Below are positions 39,735 through 48,038 of a stretch of 64,000 nucleotides of DNA, in pieces. The notes under the pieces are model-generated. The model was not told where the DNA came from. It was given only the letters and a program-made list of their open reading frames with translations, and did no database searches. The DNA is from Faeciplasma sp045660445 (GTDB taxonomy: Bacteria > Bacillota > Clostridia > Oscillospirales > Ruminococcaceae). Positions within the stretch are counted from its first letter, which is position 1, and every line of letters begins with the position of its first letter. The stretch is from positions 23,513 to 87,512 of the forward strand of contig JAZRDR010000016.1 in assembly GCA_045660445.1 (NCBI GenBank), written 5' to 3'. The translations under genes and the position numbers were made by a program.

Positions 39735-42308
39735 TTATTCTTCAGTTTCTTCGGTCTCTTCGGCTTCGTCGTCAGCACCATCGTCGGTGATGACTTCATT
39801 TGCAGCCTCTGCGCTTTCAGCCTCGGCAATTGCCTTAAGCTCCTCGCTGGAAAGCTGTTCAACCTCTTCGATCTCGGCTTCCTCGTCATGCTCGGCACTT
39901 GTGAACGCCACAACGATTCTGTCCTCAACGTCCTTGGTTCTCATAATGGTCACGCCGCCTGCATATCTGCCCATGATGGAGATATCTTTGGCGCGAACAC
40001 GGATAATGATGCCGTCGTTAGAGATAAGGATAACGTCGTCATCTTCGTTAACGACCTTAATGCCGCAAACCTTGCCCTTTTGCTCGTTGACCTTATAGTT
40101 AAGCATACCAAAGCCGCCACGGCGCTGAACTCTGTAATTGATCGGTTCCACACGTCTTCCAAAGCCCTTTTCGGTAACGGTAAGAACAGTTGCATCCTCT
40201 CTTATAATTTCAGCGGAAACAACCTCGTCGCCGTCGCGAAGCTTGATAGCTCTAACGCCGTGAGCAGAACGTGACATCGGTCTTAACTGAGTTTCGTCAA
40301 ATCTTATGATCATGCCGTTTTTGGTTGCAACGATGATCTCATCGTCACCGTCGGTATGCAAAACGCCCTTGATCTCGTCGCCCTCGTCAAGTCCGATAGC
40401 GATAAGTCCGTTCTTTCTAAGGTTCTTGTAAAGAGCCAAGCGTGTGCGCTTGATCTTTCCGAACTTTGTAACCATTGTTACGTATTTATCTTCCTCAAAG
40501 TCGGTGCAAGAGATCATTGCAGCAATCTTTTCGCCGTTTGCAAGGGGAAGGATGTTAATGATATTTGTTCCGCGCGATGCCTTTGAACCCTCGGGGATCT
40601 CGAAGCACTTAAGCTTGAACATAATGCCCCTGTCGGTTACAAAGAGTACGTTATCGTGAGTGGAGCAAACGAGCATTCTGTCAACATAGTCTTCTTCGCG
40701 CTGCTTCATTCCGGTAACACCTCTGCCGCCGCGGCGCTGAACGTTATATTCAGATGAGCTCGTTCTCTTGATATATCCGTTATGGGTGAGGGCGATGATG
40801 TTAGTATCCTCGGGGATAAGGTCTTCAATATCAACCTCGCCCGAAATTGTCTGGATCTCGGTGCGTCTATCGTCAGAGAATTTGTTCTTAATTTCATCAA
40901 GCTCGGTCAATACGATCTCGATAACTCTTTCGTGGTTTGAAAGGATGTCCTCAAGGTCAGCGATCTTGATCTTCAAAGCTTCAAGTTCATCATAGATCTT
41001 CTGTCTTTCAAGACCGGTGAGCTGAATTAAGCGCATATTTGCAATGTAATCAGCCTGAATTTCAGTGATTCCAAAGCGCTCGATCAAAGCTTCCTTTGCT
41101 TCAGCAGGAGTTTTTGAAGCGCGGATGATCTTAATAACCTCGTCGATAAAGTCAAGAGCGATAACCAAGCCCTGCAAAATGTGCTCACGCTCTTTGGCTT
41201 TTCTAAGGTCAAATTTCGTTCTTCTTGTAATAACCTCACACTGGAAGTCGAGATATTCTTCAAGCATCTGCTTAAGCGTTAAAACCTTCGGCACGCCGTT
41301 AACAAGTGCAAGCATGATAACGCCGACGGTATCCTGAAGCTGAGTGTAGCTAAAGAGCTTGTTTAAAACTATCTGAGCGTTAGCGTCTTTTTTAAGCTCA
41401 ATAACGATTCTCATACCCTCGCGGGAGGATTCGTCTCTAAGATCGTAAATTCCTTCAACTCTCTTGTCCTTAACAAGCTGAGCTATTGATTCAACAAGTC
41501 TTGCCTTATTGACCATATAAGGAATTTCGGTAACGATGATGCAATTTCTGCCCTTAACCTCTTCGATGTTTGTCTTTGCTCTAAGTGTAAGCTTAGCTCT
41601 GCCCGTTGCATATGCTGCACGGATAGCGCTTCTGCCCATCAAAATGCCGCCTGTGGGGAAGTCAGGGCCCTTAATGCATTCCATAAGCTCGTCCAAGGTG
41701 GCATCGGGGTTATGTGCCAAAACCTTGATGCCTTCAATAACCTCTCCAAGATTGTGGGGAGGGACGTTTGTTGCCATACCGACAGCGATACCAACCGAGC
41801 CGTTGACCAAAAGGTTGGGGAAGCGAGAGGGCAAAACAACGGGTTCTTTAAGTCTGTCATCAAAGTTGGGCATGAAATCGACAGTTTCCTTGTCGATATC
41901 AGTAAGCATATTAACAGCCATCTTTGCCATTTTGGCTTCGGTATAACGGTAAGCAGCCGGCGGGTCGCCGTCGATAGAACCGAAGTTACCGTGACCGTCG
42001 ACAAGAGGGTATCTTAAAGAGAAGCTTTGTGCCAAACGAACCAAAGCATCATAAACCGAGGCGTCACCATGAGGGTGGAATTTACCCAAACAGTCACCAA
42101 CGGTGGTTGCACACTTTAAGTATTTCTTATCAGGTGTTAAGCCTGCTTCGTGCATTGTATATAAAATTCTTCTGTGAACAGGCTTTAAACCGTCTCGAAC
42201 GTCGGGCAGAGCACGCTGAATGATAACCGACATAGAATACTGCAAAAAGCTTGAACGCATTTCATCGTTAAGTTCTGTAAGTTTAACTTTTCTATCTGTG
42301 GGGAACAA
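39735..42308 (-). CDS. gyrA: DNA gyrase subunit A
   Basis: Breaks and rejoins DNA to introduce negative supercoils, with GyrB. About 860 residues; active-site Tyr in AAYRYTE, the QRDR segment GKFHPHGDASVYD, and C-terminal beta-pinwheel repeats with the GyrA-box-like QRRGGRG. The last 50 residues are very acidic. The equivalent of E. coli Ser83 is Ala. There is no ATG near the start; the TTG at 42308 follows GAAAGAG, and another in-frame TTG lies at 42326. It follows a small YcxB-like gene. Confidence 0.95.
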   Translation of the reverse strand: MFPTDRKVKLTELNDEMRSSFLQYSMSVIIQRALPDVRDGLKPVHRRILYTMHEAGLTPDKKYLKCATTVGDCLGKFHPHGDASVYDALVRLAQSFSLRYPLVDGHGNFGSIDGDPPAAYRYTEAKMAKMAVNMLTDIDKETVDFMPNFDDRLKEPVVLPSRFPNLLVNGSVGIAVGMATNVPPHNLGEVIEGIKVLAHNPDATLDELMECIKGPDFPTGGILMGRSAIRAAYATGRAKLTLRAKTNIEEVKGRNCIIVTEIPYMVNKARLVESIAQLVKDKRVEGIYDLRDESSREGMRIVIELKKDANAQIVLNKLFSYTQLQDTVGVIMLALVNGVPKVLTLKQMLEEYLDFQCEVITRRTKFDLRKAKEREHILQGLVIALDFIDEVIKIIRASKTPAEAKEALIERFGITEIQADYIANMRLIQLTGLERQKIYDELEALKIKIADLEDILSNHERVIEIVLTELDEIKNKFSDDRRTEIQTISGEVDIEDLIPEDTNIIALTHNGYIKRTSSSEYNVQRRGGRGVTGMKQREEDYVDRMLVCSTHDNVLFVTDRGIMFKLKCFEIPEGSKASRGTNIINILPLANGEKIAAMISCTDFEEDKYVTMVTKFGKIKRTRLALYKNLRKNGLIAIGLDEGDEIKGVLHTDGDDEIIVATKNGMIIRFDETQLRPMSRSAHGVRAIKLRDGDEVVSAEIIREDATVLTVTEKGFGRRVEPINYRVQRRGGFGMLNYKVNEQKGKVCGIKVVNEDDDVILISNDGIIIRVRAKDISIMGRYAGGVTIMRTKDVEDRIVVAFTSAEHDEEAEIEEVEQLSSEELKAIAEAESAEAANEVITDDGADDEAEETEETEE

Positions 42309-42332
42309 AAAATCACACTCTTTCAATTGTCA

Positions 42333-42914
42333 TTAAAGTTTTTCGCTGAATCTCTTGGGAAGAGCATCCTGCAAAGCTTGTTTTAAAGCTTGATATTCTT
42401 CTTCATTAAGCTCTGCTTTCGGAACAAAGAAGCATCCTCTGTAAGAAAAGATAGCAAAAAGCTCGCTTGTTTCAATGCATCTAATGCCTTTGTCATCAAA
42501 TCGGCAAACGCTTGGCTGAATTTCGGGAAGAGGAACAACGTTCCCCTCTTCGTCATATTCTAAATTTTCTTCACTTTCCGAAACTATTGTTTTAACAGTA
42601 AAGCTGTCATCAAAAAGATCGAAAATATATGTGTCGCCATCGATGCCATCAAGTGCTTTAAACATATTTTTGCGTTCGATTCTGGAGTTCATCAATATCA
42701 TTGCAACCATTGCAATGCAAACGATGAAGCAAAGCCAGCCTGTTGAGTTTGCGGGGTCTCTTACTATCTGATCGATAAACAAAAGCGATGTTACTGTAAA
42801 GATAGATGCTTTTAATATCATGCTTCTCTTTTTAAACGTATTGAAATAAAGGTCATAGCCCTTCATCCAAACGTCCTTCGAGATCTTATAGCTTAAATTA
42901 AGTTTAGGTTCCAT
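42333..42914 (-). CDS. YcxB-like membrane protein between gyrB and gyrA
   Basis: 193 residues with two adjacent transmembrane segments (MILKASIFTVTSLLFIDQIV at about 32-51; WLCFIVCIAMVAMILM at about 59-75) and a C-terminal domain that resembles the YcxB-like family (FDDSFTV..., IETSELFAIFSYRGCFFVPKAEL). The function of that family is unknown. It sits 13 bases after gyrB and just before gyrA, so it is probably co-transcribed with both, an unusual insertion into a conserved pair. Confidence 0.75.
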   Translation of the reverse strand: MEPKLNLSYKISKDVWMKGYDLYFNTFKKRSMILKASIFTVTSLLFIDQIVRDPANSTGWLCFIVCIAMVAMILMNSRIERKNMFKALDGIDGDTYIFDLFDDSFTVKTIVSESEENLEYDEEGNVVPLPEIQPSVCRFDDKGIRCIETSELFAIFSYRGCFFVPKAELNEEEYQALKQALQDALPKRFSEKL

Positions 42915-42927
42915 TTTTTCTCCTTAT

Positions 42928-44892
42928 TTAGAAGTCGAGGTTGGAAGCAAACTGAGCGTTCTTTTCGATAAATTCACGTCTGGGATTTACCTTGTCGCCC
43001 ATCAAGATGGTAAACGTTTCGTCAGCTCTTGCGGCATCCTCAAGAGTTATTCTAACGATAGTTCTTGTTTCGGGATCCATTGTGGTCTCCCAAAGCTGAA
43101 TGGGATCCATCTCACCAAGACCTTTATAACGCTGAACGTCGGATTTTCCGGTGTTGTCGCCGTAAAGCTCTTTAATATAAACGTCGCGCTCTTCGTCAGA
43201 ATATGCATATCTAACCTGCTTGCCCTTTTGGATCTTGAAAAGCGGTGGCTGAGCGATATAGATGTGTCCCTCATCGATCAAAGGACGCATAAATCTGAAG
43301 AAGAATGTTAATAAAAGTGTGCGGATGTGGCAACCGTCAACGTCGGCATCGGCCATGATGATAACCTTATTGTATCTAAGCTTGGAAATATCAAAATCCT
43401 CACCGATAGAGGTTCCCAAAGCTGTTACAACAGGGGTTAACTTATCATTTCCGTAAACCTTGTCGATTCTTGCCTTTTCAACGTTAAGCATCTTGCCCCA
43501 AAGAGGAAGGATCGCCTGATATCGTCTATCTCTTCCCTCCTTGGCAGAGCCACCTGCCGAGTCACCCTCGACGATAAAGATCTCGGTGTGCTCAGCGTCA
43601 CGTTCCTGACAGTCGGAAAGCTTGCCGGGCAAAGATGCCGATTCAAGTGCCGATTTTCTTCTTGTTAAATCTCTTGCACGCTTGGCAGCTTCACGCGCCT
43701 TTTGTGCCTGAATTGATTTTTCAAAAACGGTTTTGGCAACTGCGGGATTTTCTTCGAGATAGTTCATCAGCTTTTCCAAAACCAATGCTTCAACGAAAGG
43801 TCTAACCTCGGGGTTACCCAAGCGTCCCTTTGTCTGACCCTCAAACTCGCAGTTTGTAAGCTTAACTGAAACAACAGCGATGATACCTTCTCTAACGTCG
43901 TCTTCGGAAAGGCGGGTGCCGTCCTTTAAAAGACCGAATTTCTTGCCGTAATCGTTAATGACCTTGCAAAGTGCCTTTTTAAAGCCCGTTTCATGAGTAC
44001 CACCGTCGGGAGTTCTAACGTTATTTGCAAACGAGAGCACCAAATCGTTATAGGAATCGTTATACTGAAGTGCAATTTCGCAGGTATAATCGTCCTTGGT
44101 TCCTGCAACGTAAATAACCTCGGGGAAGAGCTCTTCGTGTCCTCTTATATCGCGCTCGTATTTTACAAACTCTCTGATACCGCCTTCAAAGCAAAGATCA
44201 ACTTCAACGTCCATATCACCGCGTCTGTCGGTGAAAACGATTCTGACGCCTGCGTTAAGGAATGCCTGCTCTCTTAACATCTTTAAAAGAGTGTCATAGT
44301 CATATTCGGTGGACTGCTCGAAGATGAGGTGGTCAGCCTTAAAGGTGACGACAGTTCCTGTCTTATCAGTCTCGCCTACTATTTTCATATGCTCGTCATA
44401 ATGACCTCTGTCAAAGTGCTGGAAGTGGATGTTTTTACCGTCATGAATGGTAAGCTCAACCCATTCTGAGAGTGCATTAACAACTGATGCACCAACACCG
44501 TGCAAGCCGCCTGCAACCTTATATCCGCCGCCGCCAAACTTGCCGCCTGCGTGCAAAACAGTATAAACAACAGTTGCTGCCGAGATACCTTCCTTGGGGT
44601 GAATGCCCGTGGGGATACCGCGTCCGTTATCGGTAACACGAACAATGTCGCCCTTTAAAAGCTCAACGTCGATCCTTGTGCAATATCCTGCCAAGGCTTC
44701 GTCGATAGCATTTGTAACTATTTCATAAACCAAGTGGTGAAGTCCCTTGGGGCCGGTCGAACCGATGTACATACCGGGGCGTTTTCTAACAGCCTCTAAG
44801 CCTTCAAGAACTTGTATCTCGCTTGCGTCATAATTATTGTCTTTATCGACAGCAGTTGCGCTTAAGCTTATTTCCTCAAAATTATTAGCCAA
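42928..44892 (-). CDS. gyrB: DNA gyrase subunit B
   Basis: ATPase subunit of gyrase; 654 residues. GHKL ATP site (EIVTNAIDEALAGYCTRI, VTDNGRGIPTGIHP, GGLHGVGASVVNALS), transducer domain, and Toprim (EGDSAGGSAKEGRDRRYQAILPLWGKMLNVEKAR, DADVDGCHIRTLLLTF). Ribosome site GGAGG precedes the ATG. Standard position after recF-remB. Confidence 0.97.
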   Translation of the reverse strand: MANNFEEISLSATAVDKDNNYDASEIQVLEGLEAVRKRPGMYIGSTGPKGLHHLVYEIVTNAIDEALAGYCTRIDVELLKGDIVRVTDNGRGIPTGIHPKEGISAATVVYTVLHAGGKFGGGGYKVAGGLHGVGASVVNALSEWVELTIHDGKNIHFQHFDRGHYDEHMKIVGETDKTGTVVTFKADHLIFEQSTEYDYDTLLKMLREQAFLNAGVRIVFTDRRGDMDVEVDLCFEGGIREFVKYERDIRGHEELFPEVIYVAGTKDDYTCEIALQYNDSYNDLVLSFANNVRTPDGGTHETGFKKALCKVINDYGKKFGLLKDGTRLSEDDVREGIIAVVSVKLTNCEFEGQTKGRLGNPEVRPFVEALVLEKLMNYLEENPAVAKTVFEKSIQAQKAREAAKRARDLTRRKSALESASLPGKLSDCQERDAEHTEIFIVEGDSAGGSAKEGRDRRYQAILPLWGKMLNVEKARIDKVYGNDKLTPVVTALGTSIGEDFDISKLRYNKVIIMADADVDGCHIRTLLLTFFFRFMRPLIDEGHIYIAQPPLFKIQKGKQVRYAYSDEERDVYIKELYGDNTGKSDVQRYKGLGEMDPIQLWETTMDPETRTIVRITLEDAARADETFTILMGDKVNPRREFIEKNAQFASNLDF

Positions 44893-44939
44893 AATGTTTT
44901 CCTCCGTATCTTTTATAAATACATATGGTTATATATAAA

Positions 44940-45209
44940 TTAAAATTTACCGTTAGTAATATTATTTAACCGCTTTTTAAGTGTTCCGGGAGAAATTGCG
45001 CTGATATAAACGGTTTCTGTAAAGTCCTTGTCAAGAGTTACTATAAAGCTTTTCGGCAGTTCATAAGAACAGCTAACAACTCTTTTAGCTTTGCCTGAAC
45101 GGGATAAAAATTCCTTCGTTATCCTCGAGGTCGAGGCGTTTTCGATATCAAATATCGCCACAATGCTTTTAATTTCAACCATATGGTCGTTTCCCAAATG
45201 TAAAAACAT
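44940..45209 (-). CDS. remB: Extracellular matrix regulator RemB-like (YaaB, DUF370)
   Basis: 89-residue DUF370 protein (FLHLGNDHMVEIKSIVAIFDIEN, ETVYISAISPGTLKKR). In Bacillus the recF-gyrB interval carries yaaB/remB, whose product affects biofilm matrix genes together with RemA. Its start is three bases after recF, so it is translationally linked. Confidence 0.88.
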   Translation of the reverse strand: MFLHLGNDHMVEIKSIVAIFDIENASTSRITKEFLSRSGKAKRVVSCSYELPKSFIVTLDKDFTETVYISAISPGTLKKRLNNITNGKF

Positions 45210-45212
45210 ACT

Positions 45213-46325
45213 CTACCTCACACGCTGAACCTTGCCAGACTTAACCAAGAACATTCCGCCCGAAATTTTATCTATCGGCTCGCAGCAGGTTATAAATATC
45301 TGCATATTTGCAATCTGCGAAAGAACGAAATCCTTTCTTGATTTATCAAGCTCGGATAAAACGTCGTCCAAAAGGATCACGGGCATATCGTTAGTTTCCT
45401 CATACAAAATGTATGCCTGACCGAGCTTTAAGCAAAGAGCAGCCGAGCGATTTTGCCCCTGAGAGCCATAATCTTTTGCTGATACCGAGCCGATGTTGAT
45501 TATAATATCATCCCGGTGAACGCCGACAGTCGTATATCCCAAGCGGATATCTTCAACCCGAGAGCGCTCAAGCTCTTCAAGAAAAACGTCAGCCATCTTG
45601 CCGTTATAATCGGTCTGATTCTCCAAATCCTCGAACACAGTCGAGGCGTATGAAAGAGTCATCTCCTCGCGTTGTTTAGAGATATCATCATAAAGTCTGC
45701 CTGCAAAATATCCAAGCTTTTTTGTATATTGATATCTTAACACCGAAATGTAAGCTCCCAATCTTGCAAGCTGAATATCCCAAACGTCAAGCTCGCTTTG
45801 GCTTGAAATTCCGATAGCAATGTTTTTAAGAAGCGTGTTTCTTTGAGCAAGCACAGTTTCATATTTAGAAACCGTTTTTGCATATTGCGGCTTTATCTGC
45901 GAAATGCAAAGGTCGATAAACGAGCGTCTTACATCGGGCGAGCCTTTTGAAAGCTCTAGATCCTCGGGAGTAAATACAACGCACTTTAAAACTCCGAAAA
46001 GGTTACTTAGCGAGCGCTGCTTAACGCCGTTTAAAAGTATCTTCTTTTCCTTTGTTGATTTTTGCAGAGTTACGGATATATTCTGCTCGCGCTGACCATC
46101 ATCAAAAGACAAATCAATTTTTGCAATATCTTTATCAAAACCTATAATGTCGGTCTGTCGGGATGAGCGAAAGCTTTTCGCACCCGACATTAACCATACA
46201 GCCTCTATAAGATTGGTTTTGCCCTGAGCATTTTCGCCGCAGATTATGTTTACCTTCTCTTCGGGAGAAACGTTAACGCCGACCAGATTCTTAAATCCGT
46301 CAACACTTATGTTTTTAATAATCAT
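45213..46325 (-). CDS. recF: DNA replication and repair protein RecF
   Basis: SMC-like ATPase that helps load RecA at gaps. 370 residues with Walker A CGENAQGKTN (about 30-39), signature GSQGQNRSAALCLKLGQA (about 292-309) and Walker B ILLDDVLSELD. It overlaps the S4-domain gene by four bases. Confidence 0.96.
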   Translation of the reverse strand: MIIKNISVDGFKNLVGVNVSPEEKVNIICGENAQGKTNLIEAVWLMSGAKSFRSSRQTDIIGFDKDIAKIDLSFDDGQREQNISVTLQKSTKEKKILLNGVKQRSLSNLFGVLKCVVFTPEDLELSKGSPDVRRSFIDLCISQIKPQYAKTVSKYETVLAQRNTLLKNIAIGISSQSELDVWDIQLARLGAYISVLRYQYTKKLGYFAGRLYDDISKQREEMTLSYASTVFEDLENQTDYNGKMADVFLEELERSRVEDIRLGYTTVGVHRDDIIINIGSVSAKDYGSQGQNRSAALCLKLGQAYILYEETNDMPVILLDDVLSELDKSRKDFVLSQIANMQIFITCCEPIDKISGGMFLVKSGKVQRVR

Positions 46326-46540
46326 TTAACTCTGATCTCAAGCTCTATCTCTTCAATAACAACGCTGTCAGAAGATCTTATCTTTTTTCCTCGCATCAAG
46401 CAAACCTCGCCGTTAACTTTAACCTTGCCGTCTGCAATAATTTCTTTTGCGATGCCGCCGGTTTCGGTCACACCTGCAAACTTTAAAAGCGAGTCGAGCT
46501 TTATATATTCATCTCTTATCTTAATTTCTTCAATATGCAT
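46322..46540 (-). CDS. yaaA: S4-domain RNA-binding protein YaaA
   Basis: 72-residue S4-like protein (YIKLDSLLKFAGVTETGGIAKEIIADGKVKVNGEVCLMRGKKIRSSD), the conserved small gene between dnaN and recF in Firmicutes. In Bacillus it associates with the large ribosomal subunit during assembly. It overlaps recF by four bases. Confidence 0.93.
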   Translation of the reverse strand: MHIEEIKIRDEYIKLDSLLKFAGVTETGGIAKEIIADGKVKVNGEVCLMRGKKIRSSDSVVIEEIELEIRVK

Positions 46541-46584
46541 AACTAGTCCAATCTTTCAACAATAAAACTAAACAGCGTTGAAAA

Positions 46585-47691
46585 TTATTCTGTTTTTAAT
46601 CTTACAGGCAATACCAAATAGGTATATTCATTATTTTTAATAGGAACTATCTTCATCGGCAAGTTTCCGCCGTTCATCAAAAGCTTGATCTTGTCGTCAC
46701 TTATTGCCTTCAAAGGATCCAAAAGATATTTACAGTTAAATCCGATCTCGATCTTAGGTCCGGAAATGTCAGCAGGGATCTCGTCGAAGATCTTACCGAT
46801 AGATGTCTGACAGCTTATCTTTAATGCTCCGCCGTCAAAAATGCATCTTACAGGGCTCTTGATTCTTTCATTTATCAAAAGCTGAGCTCTTTCAAGGCAG
46901 TTGATAAGCTCACGCTTTTCAATTATAACCTCTGTAACACTGTTACTAGGGATAGATCCGCGATAATTGTGGAATTCACCCTCAAGCAATCGTGTGAAAA
47001 CGGTATAGCCGTTGAAATCAAAGACAATGTGTTTTTTGGAAACACGGATCTCGCAGATAAGCTCGTCGTCATCCTTTAAAAGCTTAGATACTTCGTTCAA
47101 GGTCTTTGCGGGAACAACAAACTTAAAGTTTTTATCATTCTTGATAGCTTCGGTTCTTACAGCTAATCTGAAACCGTCGATAGCTACCATATTGAAATTG
47201 TTGTCAATGATCTCGCAAAGCTCGCCCTTCAAGATGGGCTTGGTGTCGTTCTGAGAAACAGCAAATATTGTCTGGTTTATCATGCTTCTTAAAACAGACT
47301 GTGAAACAGTTGCAGATTCTTCATCAACGAATTCGGGGATCACGGGATATTCATCTGCCGAAACAGCACTTACTGTATATTCGGTAACTCCGCCGATAAT
47401 TGTTACAGCCAAGTTATCAGTGATCTCGATCTCAATCTCGTCAGTAGGCATCTTTTTAATGATCTCTGAAAAGAGTCTTGAATTGATTATCATTTCACCC
47501 TGGTCGTCGGATACGACGGGAACAAAGGTCTTGATACCGATCTCAAGGTCATAACCTGTTAACCAAAGAGTTGAACGGTCAAGAGTGAACTTAATGCCTT
47601 CAAGAGCAGGTATAGTCGATTTATCAGCTACGGCTTTCGAAACGTTGATAAGTGCTTCATAAAGACTTTGCTTGTTGCAGATAAGTTTCAT
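46585..47691 (-). CDS. dnaN: DNA polymerase III beta subunit (sliding clamp)
   Basis: Ring-shaped processivity clamp; 368 residues in three related domains, MKLICNKQSLYEALINVSKAVADKSTIPALEGI at the N terminus and LPVRLKTE at the C terminus (clamp end usually MPMR/LPVR). Ribosome site AAGGAG precedes the ATG. It lies 347 bases after dnaA, across an origin-like intergenic region. Confidence 0.97.
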   Translation of the reverse strand: MKLICNKQSLYEALINVSKAVADKSTIPALEGIKFTLDRSTLWLTGYDLEIGIKTFVPVVSDDQGEMIINSRLFSEIIKKMPTDEIEIEITDNLAVTIIGGVTEYTVSAVSADEYPVIPEFVDEESATVSQSVLRSMINQTIFAVSQNDTKPILKGELCEIIDNNFNMVAIDGFRLAVRTEAIKNDKNFKFVVPAKTLNEVSKLLKDDDELICEIRVSKKHIVFDFNGYTVFTRLLEGEFHNYRGSIPSNSVTEVIIEKRELINCLERAQLLINERIKSPVRCIFDGGALKISCQTSIGKIFDEIPADISGPKIEIGFNCKYLLDPLKAISDDKIKLLMNGGNLPMKIVPIKNNEYTYLVLPVRLKTE

Positions 47692-48038
47692 GTTTAAAAC
47701 TCCTTTTCAAAGAAATCGTTTTTTCTGAAAAAATAAATAAATAAAATATAAATATTTAGTATTAGTATTAGAGAGTGTTGAATTGTTGAAAAGCGGTTTT
47801 TGTCGTTTATTGATGAGGGTTTTCGTTTCAACAGCCGATTTTGAAAGATTTTATTATCTGTTAAAAGATTTTTTAGCGGTTAAAAACTTTGAAAACTGTT
47901 TGTTATGTTTTAAAAATCTCTTTGAAAACACAATTTTTTTAACACGATCGCGTTGAAACGGATTTTACTTTTAATAAAACATGGGACAAACCCTTTTAAA
48001 TAAACGGCTTTATTTAAGTAAAGTATGTTGAAAGGTTG
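47692..48038. other. oriC segment between dnaA and dnaN
   Basis: 347 non-coding, AT-rich bases. Seen in order: an AT-rich run (47731-47756); TTAGTATTAGTATTAG (47756-47771), a possible DnaA-trio; a tandem TGTTGAATTGTTGAAAA (47776-47792); and further TTTCAAC/GTTGAAA motifs at 47826, 47952 and 48027. No TTATCCACA is present. The dnaA-dnaN interval is the usual unwinding site in Firmicutes. Confidence 0.75.

Noticed and set aside
47293..47310. CTGTGAAACAG inside dnaN as a possible second parS
   Set aside because: Only one half matches parS and the sequence is not palindromic over 16 bases.
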